Shown here: piece by piece, positions 19,849-30,244 of the stretch
Layout of the letters: each line of letters opens with the position of its first letter
How positions within the stretch are numbered: the stretch's first letter is position 1
Assembly: GCF_004770475.1 (NCBI RefSeq)
Contig: NZ_RQHK01000017.1
Location: 806,001 to 870,000, forward strand
Direction: 5' to 3'
DNA length: 64,000 nucleotides
DNA from: Leptospira mtsangambouensis
Lineage (GTDB): Bacteria > Spirochaetota > Leptospiria > Leptospirales > Leptospiraceae
Position numbers and translations under genes: made by a program
Notes under the pieces: generated by a model
Told to the model about the DNA's origin: nothing
The model's database searches: none
The model's input: only the letters and a program-made list of their open reading frames with translations

Positions 19849-21930
19849 ATGAAGCTGAGTATCCGAGATAAAATCAAAGGAGTTGTCGGGAAGATTCTAC
19901 TCACAGGGATTTTTGTCGTTTCCATGACTATGTTTTTTATTCTGTATCCTCTTCTTGCAGATCCGGACTATTATAAAAAACTAATCCTCGATACTACATA
20001 CCAGCTAACAGGACTAGAGGTGAACTATCAAGTTTCCGAACCTGTGTTTTTTCCCTTTCCTGGAATTGAGTTGGCTGAGGTATCGGTTTCAAAAAATGAT
20101 GATGAGTTGATTCAGTTACATAAACTTAGAATCGAAGTGTATTATGGAGTTTTTGTTGGGCAACCATTAGAAATTAGAAAAATATATTTGAATACGGGAA
20201 CCGTGGAAATCACTCGAGAAAAAAATGAATCCTTCCCTATGTTTGAAAGAATCCTATCTAAATCAGAATCCAATACGAATGAATTAACAAAAGAAACTGA
20301 ACCTACTGTTGCTGCAGAAAAAAAATATTATTTTTCAAAAGTTTTTGCTAACTTTGTCAATCAAATCGAAATTAAAAACATCACCATTCTCTTTGAAGAT
20401 AAACTATATTCACGAAATATAAAATTATATCTTTGGGAGACCACTTTCCAATTAGACCGTGATCTGCGAGACCTGGATGTTTATATATATGGTAAGTTAA
20501 ATGATGAACCAATTTCATTAAGTTCAAATTTTGTATTTGTAAAAGATGAAATGAATTACGAATCGGCTAGGTTCGAAGGTGATTTTTCTTTTCAAAATCT
20601 AAAAGGGATCGACCTACATGACATTTTAATCATTTTTACGTATGGAGATTTGAGATTTTTAAAAACAACAGGGAACATTCCATTTTATAAACGAGACGAA
20701 ACAAAAATTTATGCCGTTGTCGATCGTTTGCATATTCGTGACTTGGCACTAAGGGATGGTAAAACTTTTGCTGATGGACATGTCTCAACCATCATCAATT
20801 ATGATATACAAGAAGACAAATTGTCTTTTGCAAACATTCTCGTCGATTGGAAAGGTAAATCCAAATTAAATGGATCAGGCTATGTAAACTTTTTAAAGCC
20901 ACCTCTATCACCAACCATCTCATTTGAAGGTACGTCAGATTATTTAGATGTACCAAGTATCATCAAAGTAATTAAGATTTGGATTGATCCTGATTTTGAA
21001 AAATCAATTTTAACAAGGGGCATTCCTAGTACCGGTTATGTAAATCGGATGAATGTCTATTTAAATTTTAATTTAAGGAATCTCAATGCAGGCGATTTTC
21101 ACGCTGATGTCTTAAAATTAAATCTTCATTATGCAAAACGTAAATTGAATATCACTAAATATCAAATGAGAGCCTACGAAGGAACAGTTGATGGAACAGG
21201 CCATTATGTTTGGGGAAACAACCCTGGGCTTGTGGTCAAAGGAAATATAAAAAATTTAAACATAACGCCAATCCTTTCTGATCTTTTTAAAATTTCTCCA
21301 ATTACCGGAAAATTAGATTCTGAATTTGTTTTAGGTTCTCCATCTGATACAGAAGAAGGTTTACTTTCAAATTTACATATCATTGGAAATATCAATGCCA
21401 ATAACGGTGAATTGTTAAGTTATACAAATATCTTAAAACCAATTAGTTCGATTGGTAGTGTTATCAATTTGAAGAAGGTGGACTTTAGTAGGGCCACTCC
21501 CTACCGTGAGTTAAAGTTTGATTTTCAATATGCAAAAGAATCCATTGAAGTACGAAACTTTGCATTAAAAGCGGATGGCATTGTTGGTTCCGGTGGTGGC
21601 AAAATTGGATTTAATAAAAACATCGATATGCGATTTACGATCGCCTTTCCGGGTGTAGCTGGGAGAGCCTTAAAACTCCCCATTATCTATCGCGGAACCT
21701 ATGGAATCTCCGCCCCATTCATTGATCCGATTTGGCTTGGTTCTGTATATGCAGGAACAATTTTTTTAGCAAGTCCAGCGGGTGCTGCTGTTGGTGGAAT
21801 TGCCGGATCAGCCATGTCTGAGTATGTAAACAAAGCCGTAGACAATGTGACCGGCGGAGTACAAAAAGGTTGGAAAGGAATTAAGTCGTTGTTTGGTGGA
21901 AAGGAAGAGGAAGAAAAAACGGGCGAATAA
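19849..21930 (+). CDS. AsmA-like envelope protein
   Basis: The 693-aa protein has an N-terminal membrane anchor (residues 15-37) and a long periplasmic, beta-strand-rich body. The C-terminal part is the AsmA_2-type domain with GKLDSEFVLGSP, a conserved FDFQYAKESIEVRNFALKADG-like strand and GGGKIGFNKNIDM. Relatives (YhdP, TamB, AsmA) bridge inner and outer membranes and move phospholipids. The last 60 residues hold a Gly/Ala-rich helix and a charged tail. It starts 6 bp after the ABC operon and probably shares its mRNA. Confidence 0.8.
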   Translation: MKLSIRDKIKGVVGKILLTGIFVVSMTMFFILYPLLADPDYYKKLILDTTYQLTGLEVNYQVSEPVFFPFPGIELAEVSVSKNDDELIQLHKLRIEVYYGVFVGQPLEIRKIYLNTGTVEITREKNESFPMFERILSKSESNTNELTKETEPTVAAEKKYYFSKVFANFVNQIEIKNITILFEDKLYSRNIKLYLWETTFQLDRDLRDLDVYIYGKLNDEPISLSSNFVFVKDEMNYESARFEGDFSFQNLKGIDLHDILIIFTYGDLRFLKTTGNIPFYKRDETKIYAVVDRLHIRDLALRDGKTFADGHVSTIINYDIQEDKLSFANILVDWKGKSKLNGSGYVNFLKPPLSPTISFEGTSDYLDVPSIIKVIKIWIDPDFEKSILTRGIPSTGYVNRMNVYLNFNLRNLNAGDFHADVLKLNLHYAKRKLNITKYQMRAYEGTVDGTGHYVWGNNPGLVVKGNIKNLNITPILSDLFKISPITGKLDSEFVLGSPSDTEEGLLSNLHIIGNINANNGELLSYTNILKPISSIGSVINLKKVDFSRATPYRELKFDFQYAKESIEVRNFALKADGIVGSGGGKIGFNKNIDMRFTIAFPGVAGRALKLPIIYRGTYGISAPFIDPIWLGSVYAGTIFLASPAGAAVGGIAGSAMSEYVNKAVDNVTGGVQKGWKGIKSLFGGKEEEEKTGE

Positions 21931-21972
21931 ACCTATTTGATTGATTGGACAATGGTTCTTAAACCTAAACCT

Positions 21973-23790
21973 TCATTCCTCTTCGTTACGAATTGGAATC
22001 CCTTCTTTCTTTAGAATCTTTAATGCATTCGTAGAACCGGAAACTCCATCTCGGATTGTATAATCAAAATCCATTTGGCCATCTTTTTCTAATTCAGTGA
22101 AATGGAATCGTTTGGCCCAAGGAATTTCTGCTAGTTTCAAATCGTGCGTTGTCAGAAATACGATGGTCCGTTTTTCTCTAAGGACAGAAAGAATCTCTCG
22201 TGTTGCGATAAAACGTTCTTTTGAATTGGTTCCTTTTAGAATTTCATCTAAAAACAAGATCGGAATTTTTATAGAACTATCAGCATTTTGTATGATTGCA
22301 GAGAGCCTCCTCACTTCACTATAAAAAAAGGAAACTCCATCTTCCATCGAATCTTGAGATCGGATGAGAGTGTGGATTTGAAACTCTGGATATTCAAAAT
22401 TTTTACCTAAGATGGGAGCACCAGATCCAGCAAGTAAGAGAGACATAGCAATAGATCTGAGGTATGTCGTTTTCCCACTCATATTGGACCCAGTCACAAT
22501 CATTAAATCCCCGGGCTCCATTTTGGTGAGAGGATTAAACACACGACTGGATTTAGGAAGGAGAGGGTGGACTAAACTTTCGGCACTGAGAGATCCTGAT
22601 GGAGAGAGATGAGCAAAATTTGATTCAGGAAATAAAAAACCAAAATTCGCAAAAGGAAGTAAAGAATCTGTTTTTAAAATTTGAATTTGGAGTTCATTCC
22701 ATAGGTTTCCAAACTTACGTTTCCAATTTTCGAGGGATTTAATTTTCCAAAGATCCCATAAACATAAAAGATTCAATATAAGATGGGGTAAGGGAGATAT
22801 GAGCAATTCAGAGGAATCACCGAGAGAAGAAATTTGACCAATCATTTGTTTGGTGGTCTTTCTTTCTTTTGCCAAATACACAAATGTCTTTTGAAATCGT
22901 GAAGCACCGGAGGATAAAGTTTTGATCTCTTTCCATTGTTTTATAGAGTCACGACGATAACTCACAAATAATAAGCCGTTCAAAAGAAGAAGTAGAGGAA
23001 TGAGCGGAAGGTCAAATAACAACCCTAAAACAATATAAACAGGAGAAAAAAATCCCCAAATAGGATAAAAACCCTTTAAAAACCTTCTTTTTTTCCAAAA
23101 GGAGTCTTCCGCATTTACTTGTGGTAAAGAAAACTTTTCATTTGTTTCCGCATCTGGGACTAAAAACTTACGGAGGAGATGATAGGCATAAGAGGAATTT
23201 TTTTTCAGAGTATTTTGAATTTCTAAGGGATCTGAATGGAGATTTCTATCTTCTATTGGTTCCTGTAAAAAACGTTTGAGATAGGCCTCAAATCCAATCT
23301 CTGTGATCGTAGTATCATAAATCCCCAAAAACCCTTGTTTGGTGCAAAGATCTAAATCGATTGAAAGAGGGTGGTTTCGTACATTTTCAGGATATTCCCA
23401 AACTTCTCTTGTTTTGATTTTTTTAAATTCACCTGTTAGCCTATAAATTTCTTCCTGAAGAAAGTTTTCTGTTCTTTTGGCATACTGGATTTGTATCTTT
23501 CGTTTGGAATACAGTCGTACCAAATACACAAAGGGAAAAAGGAAAAGTAGAGAATATAAATATTCTTTCCAAGATGTTTTGCCTAGATAAGAAAAAAGAA
23601 GGGCAACGAAAAAAAGAGAAAACGTAATAAATCTAAATACAGAAACCCTTTTTAGTTTTTTAGAAAGGAAATGGATTTTGTTTTGGTAACGTTTGTTCCT
23701 TTTGGTAAGGAACAGATAGGTTGGATTAGTGGAAAATGGGTCGTTCGTAATTTTCTTCTTCCCTACGAGAAATCTCAGTGTCGAGAACAC
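21973..23790 (-). CDS. Membrane-associated MutS-family ATPase
   Basis: The 605-aa protein has two membrane-segment pairs (about residues 52-90 and 245-280) ahead of a MutS core. The C-terminal ATPase has Walker [11 protein letters not shown], a conserved [13 protein letters not shown] segment ([14 protein letters not shown]), Walker [14 protein letters not shown] and the THD motif. The DNA-reading mismatch domain of MutS1 is missing. Similar membrane MutS-like proteins occur in Bacteroidetes and Leptospira without known function. The start is GTG with AGGA 8 bp upstream; no later start exists before the membrane region, so it overlaps the next gene by 65 bp. Confidence 0.78.
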   Translation of the reverse strand: MFSTLRFLVGKKKITNDPFSTNPTYLFLTKRNKRYQNKIHFLSKKLKRVSVFRFITFSLFFVALLFSYLGKTSWKEYLYSLLFLFPFVYLVRLYSKRKIQIQYAKRTENFLQEEIYRLTGEFKKIKTREVWEYPENVRNHPLSIDLDLCTKQGFLGIYDTTITEIGFEAYLKRFLQEPIEDRNLHSDPLEIQNTLKKNSSYAYHLLRKFLVPDAETNEKFSLPQVNAEDSFWKKRRFLKGFYPIWGFFSPVYIVLGLLFDLPLIPLLLLLNGLLFVSYRRDSIKQWKEIKTLSSGASRFQKTFVYLAKERKTTKQMIGQISSLGDSSELLISPLPHLILNLLCLWDLWKIKSLENWKRKFGNLWNELQIQILKTDSLLPFANFGFLFPESNFAHLSPSGSLSAESLVHPLLPKSSRVFNPLTKMEPGDLMIVTGSNMSGKTTYLRSIAMSLLLAGSGAPILGKNFEYPEFQIHTLIRSQDSMEDGVSFFYSEVRRLSAIIQNADSSIKIPILFLDEILKGTNSKERFIATREILSVLREKRTIVFLTTHDLKLAEIPWAKRFHFTELEKDGQMDFDYTIRDGVSGSTNALKILKKEGIPIRNEEE

Positions 23791-23956
23791 GGATGAGACT
23801 TCCTAAATCATTTAATCTCCATTTGTCGATGAGACGACCTCTTTCGCGACCGGAAAACTTATTCAAATACAGAGTGCCAAATAGGTCTTCCCCGTACTCG
23901 TAAGCAACGAAACGCCCGTTTCGTCTGCCAGTAGAATTTTCCAATCGAATCGTCAT
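23726..23956 (-). CDS. Small conserved-looking protein of unknown function
   Basis: Read from the ATG at 23956, the 76-aa product is basic and compact, with a Gly/Arg-rich first half ([17 protein letters not shown]) and an acidic, helical end. The in-frame TTG at 23995 would add 13 aromatic residues. The last 65 bp overlap the start of the MutS-like gene in another frame. No family recognised. Its position suggests translational coupling with the ATPase. Confidence 0.5.
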   Translation of the reverse strand: MTIRLENSTGRRNGRFVAYEYGEDLFGTLYLNKFSGRERGRLIDKWRLNDLGSLIRVLDTEISRREEENYERPIFH

Positions 23957-23993
23957 GAACGAATACCAATAATCAGATAAAAAAAAATAGTAC

Positions 23994-24011
23994 AAGCAAA
24001 ATTTTTTGCTT
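23994..24011. promoter_or_regulatory. Palindrome in the divergent promoter region
   Basis: AAGCAAAA and TTTTGCTT face each other across two bases, between the divergently read small genes. It could be an operator; no matching regulator is known. Confidence 0.3.
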
Positions 24012-24122
24012 AAGGATATTCATTTTCCGGCGATACATATATTGGGGAAAGGCTACTTACCACGGATGGTTGGGACCCTTAAAAGATAAATACCCCGGAA
24101 ACCGGAAAGCACGGAGGCTTGT

Positions 24123-24335
24123 ATGGATTTCTATCCCGATATGAATTTGGAGTTTAAAAGCTCCTTTGTGAAGACCAACCAGTTTTTAGCCAACACACAA
24201 GACGAAACCCTACTTCCCCAAATGGGGCTTGCGGCTCGTAACCTACTCAATCTCGAACAAATGACCAAACTCCGCGAAATTCGCAAACGCCATTTGAAAA
24301 AAGGACACCAACGCGAAGGATTCCACTGGGATTAA
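24123..24335 (+). CDS. Small basic protein of unknown function
   Basis: The 70-aa product is helical and ends in a basic stretch (REIRKRHLKKGHQREGFHWD). GGAGG lies 7 bp before the ATG, which supports real translation. The 120-bp leader holds a CCGG-AAA-CCGG mini-hairpin just before the Shine-Dalgarno. No family recognised. It is followed by a separate promoter for the acyl-CoA synthetase. Confidence 0.6.
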   Translation: MDFYPDMNLEFKSSFVKTNQFLANTQDETLLPQMGLAARNLLNLEQMTKLREIRKRHLKKGHQREGFHWD

Positions 24336-24349
24336 TGCCTAAATTTCTC

Positions 24350-24377
24350 TTGACCATCTGAAAGTAGGGCCTATCAT
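24350..24377 (+). promoter_or_regulatory. Promoter of the acyl-CoA synthetase gene
   Basis: TTGACC (24350-24355), a 16-bp spacer and TATCAT (24372-24377), each one base off consensus, lie 25 bp upstream of the start codon at 24403. The Shine-Dalgarno is GGAG. Confidence 0.55.
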
Positions 24378-24402
24378 AAAGACCGCTTTTAGATGGAGAG
24401 AT

Positions 24403-26451
24403 ATGGCAAATAACCTAGCAGAAGTTTATAAGGAATCCGCAGAAAAATTCGGTCCAAGACCCGCATTCTGGTATAAGAATGCCCAAAAGGATTACCAAGC
24501 CCTCACTTACAAGGAACTTTACGAAGACGGGCTCGCACTGGCAGAAGCCCTCATTGAATTAGGGGTTAAGGCAAGAGAACACGTCGGAGTTCTTGCTGAC
24601 AACCGTATGGAATGGATCATTGCCGATTGTGCAGTGTTAACTGCTGGTGCTGCCAACGTTCCACGGGGTTCTGATATTACTGATTCGGAAATCGTTTATA
24701 TTTTAAATCATTCTGAAGCGAAAGTTGTTTTCGTAGAAAATGATAAAGTTTATGAAAAATATAAAAACAACAAATCCCAAGTAAAGTCGGTGAAAACCGT
24801 TATCATAATGGACAAAGACACCAAATTGAAGTCAGGTGCTGGAATCCTACATTTTTACGATCTCCTGGAACAAGGGAGAGATATGCGTGCCAAAGGGAAA
24901 CGGGAAGCCGAAAAACGAATGGCCGGAATCAAACCGGACGATTTGTACACTCTTATTTACACATCAGGAACCACGGGAATGCCAAAAGGTGTGATGCTCA
25001 TGCATTCCAATATGATTCACCAAATGCATTATGTAGTTCCTCGAGTTGCTAAGGTTTCACCTGACGATCGTATGTTGTCCATCCTTCCAGTATGGCATAT
25101 CTTTGAACGAGTTGTGGAATACTTTGCCATCATCAATGGTGGATCTACTTACTATACAAAAGTAACCGAACTTCGTAACGACATCCAAAAAGCAAGACCT
25201 ACCTTTATGGCTTCTGCCCCACGTGTTTGGGAAAGTATATATAACGGGATTTATACTCGTATCAATGATCCAAAACAAACTCCTCCTGTGAGAAGATTAT
25301 TGTTTAAGGTTGCATACTTTTTTTCCAAACATTACCATGCGGCAATTCGTTTTCTAAAAGGTTGGGAAGTGGATTATGAAGGAAGAAACATCATTCAATC
25401 CCTAGCTTTGTCTGTGGTTTCCATCATAAAGCTTTTGTTAACGGGTCCATTTACGGTAACGATCCTTACCATCCTTGCGGCACAGTTTGGATTACCAGAG
25501 GAAAGTCCTCTGAAAACTCCATTGTATGTGATTGCTGGATTAGGGGTTTTATTTAATTCCTTTACATTGGATCGCATTGTACTCGCAAAAATTCGCCAAG
25601 CAACAGGTGGACATTTACGTGCTACTCTTTCTGGTGGTGGAGCACTCCAAAAACATGTGGATGCTTTCTTTATGGACATTGGGATTACCGTTCTTGAAGG
25701 ATACGGTATGACAGAAACGGGACCGGTCATTTCTGCACGAACTTTTGATCGTCCCATTATGGGATCTGTGGGTGACATTGTTCCGCTTAGCCAAGTGCAA
25801 ATTCGCGATGATGCAGGAAATGTCCTTTGCCATATTGACGATAAAAAAAATATCATCTTCGGTAAGTTAGGTGTGAAAGGTGTGGTTCATATCAAAGGAC
25901 CACAGGTAATGAAAGGCTATTACAAAAATCCAGAAACTACCAAAAAAACCATCGTAGACAATTGGATGAATACCGGTGATATCGGTATGATCAACTTCAA
26001 AAAAACACTGACTCTTACAGGTCGTGCGAAGGATACAATCGTTCTACTTGGTGGAGAAAACGTAGAGCCGGTTCCTATCGAAAATAAAATTGATGAATCA
26101 ACTTACATCAAACAGTCGATGATTGTGGGCCAAGACCAAAAGGTTCTCGGTGCCATCATTGTTCCCGACTTTGATGCACTCATCCCCTGGGCGGAAGAAA
26201 ATGGAATTTCAGAAAAAAATCCTGAAAAACTAATCACCAATCCAAAGGTTGTCGATTTCTATAAAAAGGAAGTTCGTAATTTTAACAGTGTTAAAACTGG
26301 ATTCAAAAACTTTGAACAAGTACAGTATGTAACACTCATCACAAAACCATTTGAAGTGGGTGATGAACTTACTAACTTAATGAAGATGAAACGACACGTG
26401 ATTACAGAAAAATACAAAGACAGAATTTTGGAACTCTACAAAAACAGTTAA
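24403..26451 (+). CDS. Long-chain acyl-CoA synthetase
   Basis: The 682-aa AMP-forming ligase activates fatty acids to acyl-CoA. The phosphate-binding loop [15 protein letters not shown], the LSGGGAL and [10 protein letters not shown] motifs, and the C-terminal [17 protein letters not shown] are present. Between the N-terminal motifs and GYGMTE is a hydrophobic insert of about 70 residues ([17 protein letters not shown] and [16 protein letters not shown]) that looks like membrane anchoring. It is longer than E. coli FadD and resembles the bacterial FadD15/eukaryotic-like class. The next gene starts 1 bp after its stop. Confidence 0.93.
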   Translation: MANNLAEVYKESAEKFGPRPAFWYKNAQKDYQALTYKELYEDGLALAEALIELGVKAREHVGVLADNRMEWIIADCAVLTAGAANVPRGSDITDSEIVYILNHSEAKVVFVENDKVYEKYKNNKSQVKSVKTVIIMDKDTKLKSGAGILHFYDLLEQGRDMRAKGKREAEKRMAGIKPDDLYTLIYTSGTTGMPKGVMLMHSNMIHQMHYVVPRVAKVSPDDRMLSILPVWHIFERVVEYFAIINGGSTYYTKVTELRNDIQKARPTFMASAPRVWESIYNGIYTRINDPKQTPPVRRLLFKVAYFFSKHYHAAIRFLKGWEVDYEGRNIIQSLALSVVSIIKLLLTGPFTVTILTILAAQFGLPEESPLKTPLYVIAGLGVLFNSFTLDRIVLAKIRQATGGHLRATLSGGGALQKHVDAFFMDIGITVLEGYGMTETGPVISARTFDRPIMGSVGDIVPLSQVQIRDDAGNVLCHIDDKKNIIFGKLGVKGVVHIKGPQVMKGYYKNPETTKKTIVDNWMNTGDIGMINFKKTLTLTGRAKDTIVLLGGENVEPVPIENKIDESTYIKQSMIVGQDQKVLGAIIVPDFDALIPWAEENGISEKNPEKLITNPKVVDFYKKEVRNFNSVKTGFKNFEQVQYVTLITKPFEVGDELTNLMKMKRHVITEKYKDRILELYKNS

Positions 26452-26452
26452 T

Positions 26453-27229
26453 ATGACTCCTTTTGCAGAGATCTTTCATGGAGAACGCATCTTGGAAATC
26501 AAGATGCAATCCAATGAAAAGAATACTTTCGATTTCGAAGCTTTTGTATTATTCGAACAAATCTTAAACAAACACGCAAACAATCCAAATTTGCGTGTTT
26601 TACTTTTTACATCCGCACAAACACAGTTTTTTTCCAATGGGATAGAACCCACTCTTATGTATGGAAAAACAGAATCTGATGTTCGAAAATCCGTTGAACA
26701 GTTGTTACGAACTGCACAAACATATTTCCAATTTCCAGTTCCCACCATTGCAGTTGTGAATGGACATTGTATGGCAGCGGGAGCAGTGTTTGCATTGTTC
26801 TCAGATTACCGGTACATGGTGGACAAAGGGGCAAGGATTGGATTTTCCGAAGCCATCGTTGGCCTTAACTTTCCATCCATTCCTACGATTGTTTTACAAG
26901 ACTTGGTGGGTGTCAAAGTCACACGTGATCTTTTATTCACCGGAAAACAAATCAAAGGTCCTGAAGCCAAAGAAATCGGGCTTGTGGATGAATTATTCAG
27001 TGCTGATTCTTTGTTTGGTGAATCATTAAAATTTGCTGAATCCCTTTCCAAACTCACAAACAATTCCAGCCGTGGGATGAAAACTGCCTTACGCGAACCG
27101 TACAGAAAAAAGATGGAATCCTTATTCCAAATTGATGCTGACCTATTCACAAAAGTCATTTTGTCTCCTGATGGACAGGAAGGATTTTTATCATTAATTG
27201 AGAAACGTAGACCTAAGTTCAGTACTTGA
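26453..27229 (+). CDS. Enoyl-CoA hydratase/isomerase family protein
   Basis: The 258-aa crotonase-fold protein has the oxyanion-hole strands VLLFTSAQTQFFSNG and VNGHCMAAGAVFALFSDYRY. The catalytic Glu pair of true hydratases is not obvious: the second position reads near GFSEAIVGLNFPS, compatible with an isomerase or a non-classical member. It is co-transcribed with the acyl-CoA synthetase, so fatty-acid degradation or modification is the likely context. Confidence 0.85.
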   Translation: MTPFAEIFHGERILEIKMQSNEKNTFDFEAFVLFEQILNKHANNPNLRVLLFTSAQTQFFSNGIEPTLMYGKTESDVRKSVEQLLRTAQTYFQFPVPTIAVVNGHCMAAGAVFALFSDYRYMVDKGARIGFSEAIVGLNFPSIPTIVLQDLVGVKVTRDLLFTGKQIKGPEAKEIGLVDELFSADSLFGESLKFAESLSKLTNNSSRGMKTALREPYRKKMESLFQIDADLFTKVILSPDGQEGFLSLIEKRRPKFST

Positions 27230-27238
27230 ATTTAGGTC
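27210..27238 (+). terminator. Hairpin spanning the stop codon of the crotonase gene
   Basis: GACCTAAGTTCA and TGAATTTAGGTC form a 12-bp RNA stem (one G-U) with a 5-nt loop that contains no T-run after it. It includes the TGA stop at 27227-27229. It probably ends or stabilises the transcript. Confidence 0.42.
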
Positions 27239-27357
27239 CTCACATTGTCCGATTGTTTCGACATTTTGAGTAAAATTCTGTGTTGGATGTAAGTTTCCTA
27301 AGACTAGCCCATTGACTCCGCCGTCACTTTTAAAAGTCTAACGATAAGGAGTCATTT

Positions 27358-27696
27358 ATGGCAGAAAATCATTATTACAACGCAAAAGATCTAGGAAAGT
27401 TTGGAGAAATTGGAAGAACTAATCCCGCTCTCGCTGATAAATTTTTCGGATATTACAACGCCGTGATGGCGGAAGGTGCTCTCTCTGAAAGAGAAAAAGC
27501 CCTGATTGCTTTGGCAGTTGCTCATGCATTAAAATGCCCGTATTGTATTGATGCCTATACGACCACCTCACTTCAAAAAGGTGCGGATGAAGCACAAATG
27601 AACGAAGCCGTTCATGTAGCCGCTGCGATGGCTGCTGGAATCAATTTGGTTCATAGTGTCCAAATGCAAAACAAAATTGATGAACTTTCTTTTTAA
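27358..27696 (+). CDS. AhpD-like peroxidase-type protein of the arsenosugar pair
   Basis: The 112-aa protein belongs to the carboxymuconolactone decarboxylase/AhpD family. It keeps the redox pair CPYC (Cys60, Cys63) followed by ID-AYT, typical of the subfamily that sits beside ArsS (arsenosugar biosynthesis-associated peroxidase-like protein). In some bacteria the partner is a selenoprotein; here both are Cys. AAGGAG lies 8 bp upstream of the ATG. ArsS follows after 3 bp. Confidence 0.85.
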   Translation: MAENHYYNAKDLGKFGEIGRTNPALADKFFGYYNAVMAEGALSEREKALIALAVAHALKCPYCIDAYTTTSLQKGADEAQMNEAVHVAAAMAAGINLVHSVQMQNKIDELSF

Positions 27697-27699
27697 TTT

Positions 27700-28674
27700 A
27701 TGAATGTATCCGAACAACATTCCACCTTACGTTCATTCAGTGGGAAATCATTTCAAGAAACAATTGGGAAAACCATTCCCGCAAGGTCCCTAAAGGTTTT
27801 CCAAATCAATCTAGGACGTTGGTGTAACCAGGCCTGTCGGCATTGCCACGTGGATGCTTCTCCCATCCGAACCGAGGTGATGGACCGGGCCACAGTAGAT
27901 CTTTGTTTGGATTTAATATCCAAAATTCCAGAAATAGAAACGGTTGATATTACCGGTGGTGCTCCCGAAGGAAATCCTAATTTTAAGTACCTAGTCGAAG
28001 AGGTTAGTAAGTTAGGAAAACGGGTGATGGATCGTTGTAATTTAACGATTTTAGAAGAGCCTGGTTATGAATGGTTGTATGATTTTTTAGTGGCTCATAA
28101 AGTAGAAATTGTCTCCTCTCTTCCTTCTGTTATGGAAAGTACCACTGACAACCAAAGAGGAAAAGGTGTATTTCAAAAGTCTATCACTGCCTTAAAGAAG
28201 TTAAATGCACTTGGTTATGGAACTACACTTCCAATCAACTTAGTTTACAATCCCAATGGCCTTTTCTTAAGTTCGGGACAAGTGCAGTTGGAAAAAGAAT
28301 ATAAGGATACTCTTTTCAAAAAATACGGAATTGTTTTTAACCAGCTGTTTTGTATCAATAATCTTCCCATCAATCGATTTCTTTCTTCTTTGGTAAGAGC
28401 CGGAAAATTTGAAATGTATATGGAAACTCTAGTCAATGCATACAATCCAGCCACGGTGGCAGGGCTTATGTGTTTGGACCAAATATCAGTAGGATATGAT
28501 GGTTCTGTTTATGATTGTGACTTCAATCAAATGTTGGATTTGAAATCGAGAGAAGTAAAACATATCAAGGATTTCGATTTGCCAACTTACCTGAGTCGAG
28601 AAATCGTAGTAGCAAATCATTGTTACGGATGTACTGCTGGTGCAGGATCTAGTTGTGGTGGGGAGATTGTTTAG
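27700..28674 (+). CDS. arsS: Arsenosugar biosynthesis radical SAM protein ArsS
   Basis: The 324-aa protein has the radical SAM cluster motif CNQACRHC (Cys42, Cys46, Cys49), a GGAPEGNP SAM-binding stretch and the C-terminal Cys-rich DUF3641 end CYGCTAGAGSSCGG. ArsS is reported to add the 5'-deoxyadenosyl group of SAM to dimethylated arsenic, giving the ribose-arsenic bond. The methyltransferase ArsM that would supply substrate is not in the window. The next gene starts immediately after the stop. Confidence 0.9.
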   Translation: MNVSEQHSTLRSFSGKSFQETIGKTIPARSLKVFQINLGRWCNQACRHCHVDASPIRTEVMDRATVDLCLDLISKIPEIETVDITGGAPEGNPNFKYLVEEVSKLGKRVMDRCNLTILEEPGYEWLYDFLVAHKVEIVSSLPSVMESTTDNQRGKGVFQKSITALKKLNALGYGTTLPINLVYNPNGLFLSSGQVQLEKEYKDTLFKKYGIVFNQLFCINNLPINRFLSSLVRAGKFEMYMETLVNAYNPATVAGLMCLDQISVGYDGSVYDCDFNQMLDLKSREVKHIKDFDLPTYLSREIVVANHCYGCTAGAGSSCGGEIV

Positions 28675-29430
28675 ATGTCGATTCAAAATGAAAAAGACCT
28701 TCAGGGAATTTTAAAAGCAGGAAAGTTTGTGGCAAAGGTTCGTGAACTTTTAAAACTACTTGCTAAACCAGGAGTCTCCACTTTGGAACTAGACAACGTT
28801 GCCAAACTGGAATTTGAAAAAGCCGGTGCTTTTTCGGCTCCCAAGTTTGATTACAAATTTCCCGGATTTACCTGTATCAGTACCAATTTTGAAATTGCAC
28901 ATGGAATTCCTAAAAAAGATACCATCTTAAAAAATGGAGATTTAGTCAATATTGACGTTTCTGCAAAACTTGATGGTTATTATGCAGACACAGGAATTTC
29001 TTTTGTTGTAGGTAATGCAAACGAAACACTTCATAAGTTGTGTGAAACAGCTATTGAAGGTACGATGAGAGCCACAAAACAAGCGTTTACTGGAAATTAT
29101 TTGCGAAACATTGGAAGAGAAATTCATTCTACCGCTGTGGAAAACGGATTTACTGTCATTAAAAATTTAGCAGGTCACGGTACAGGAAAAAAGCTTCATG
29201 AAGAACCACAGGTGTTGGTTTATGAAGAAAAACGTGACCAAAGAAAATTGGGAAACGGCCTTGTCCTTGCCATCGAATCTTTTATATCTACAGGAAGCCA
29301 AACCGCTTACGAAGAAGAAGATGGTTGGACACTCGTGGCAAGTAACCGTCGCGGGGAACTCAGTTATGTGGCACAATGTGAACATACAGTCATTGTCCAA
29401 AATGGAAAACCCATCATCGCCACACTTTGA
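28675..29430 (+). CDS. map: Methionine aminopeptidase, type I
   Basis: The 251-aa metalloprotease removes initiator Met. The substrate His76 (HGIP) and the five metal ligands are visible: Asp94, Asp105 (DTG), His168 (GHGTG), Glu201 and Glu236. No N-terminal zinc finger or linker is present. It starts directly after the arsS stop and overlaps the downstream hydrolase by 4 bp. Confidence 0.97.
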   Translation: MSIQNEKDLQGILKAGKFVAKVRELLKLLAKPGVSTLELDNVAKLEFEKAGAFSAPKFDYKFPGFTCISTNFEIAHGIPKKDTILKNGDLVNIDVSAKLDGYYADTGISFVVGNANETLHKLCETAIEGTMRATKQAFTGNYLRNIGREIHSTAVENGFTVIKNLAGHGTGKKLHEEPQVLVYEEKRDQRKLGNGLVLAIESFISTGSQTAYEEEDGWTLVASNRRGELSYVAQCEHTVIVQNGKPIIATL

Positions 29431-30218
29431 CTTTAGAAATCATCGAATCAGGTGCCTCTGAGGAAAATATTAGAGGTGTCATTGTCCTTTGGCCGAGTAC
29501 TGGCGGTAATGCAAGATCCTTTCGGATTCGTGATGGCGAATTGGAGATATTGGGCCTTAGACTGATCAAGTTCAATCCTCCTTCACATGGAAATTCCAAA
29601 GGGAATTATGATCCCAAAACAGCCATACAATTGTTAGATGCCTATTTAACAAAATCTGAATACAAAAACAAAGAATTATATGGGATTGGGCATAGTGGGG
29701 GAGGGGCAGCCCTGATGATGTATGCCAAAGAAGTTTCCTTTCGAAAATTATTTTTACTATCTCCCATTTTGGATAGTGTTCTTAGCCTTCGGTATTTGTA
29801 TGAATCAGGTTCTATCGAAGAGTTTAGTCGTCTCCTTCTTTTGCCTGAACTAGCGGATGATTTGCCTCCCAACAAACAAATCTTAGAGACTCTATCGAAC
29901 TCAAATTGGTTAGATACGGGAAAGGTAGGCCATCTGAAAGTTCCCATTCAAAACTCTCGAATCCGATTAGATGATTTATCTCTATTTTTAAAGAATCTTT
30001 TTTTACCTGGATTTGTGGTAGATCCAACCCTTCTCCAAAAACGAACTAACTACAATATCTTCTTACCAAGAGAGGACAAGTGGTTCCCCAAAGAATACAC
30101 AACTCGTTTTGCAAAAGAGAACGAACTAAACTGTTTCGAAATTCCAGAAGCTCCCGACCATTTTTTTTCTACTTCCTGGCTTACCGTCTGGAAACAAATC
30201 CAAAAGATTGGTTTTTAA
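29427..30218 (+). CDS. Alpha/beta hydrolase-like protein
   Basis: The 263-aa product has the nucleophile elbow GHSGGG and later an Asp context (DKWFP) and His context (DHFFS) in the right order for a Ser-Asp-His triad. Substrate unknown. The TTG start overlaps the map stop as TTGA, so translation is coupled. No signal peptide is seen. Confidence 0.75.
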   Translation: MTLEIIESGASEENIRGVIVLWPSTGGNARSFRIRDGELEILGLRLIKFNPPSHGNSKGNYDPKTAIQLLDAYLTKSEYKNKELYGIGHSGGGAALMMYAKEVSFRKLFLLSPILDSVLSLRYLYESGSIEEFSRLLLLPELADDLPPNKQILETLSNSNWLDTGKVGHLKVPIQNSRIRLDDLSLFLKNLFLPGFVVDPTLLQKRTNYNIFLPREDKWFPKEYTTRFAKENELNCFEIPEAPDHFFSTSWLTVWKQIQKIGF

Positions 30219-30244
30219 AAGAAAGCATTCAGATCCAACCAAGA

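Noticed and set aside
24058..24122. c-di-GMP riboswitch before the 70-aa gene
   Set aside because: A short AAAGCACGG stretch resembles part of the GEMM class, but the conserved core and second stem are missing.
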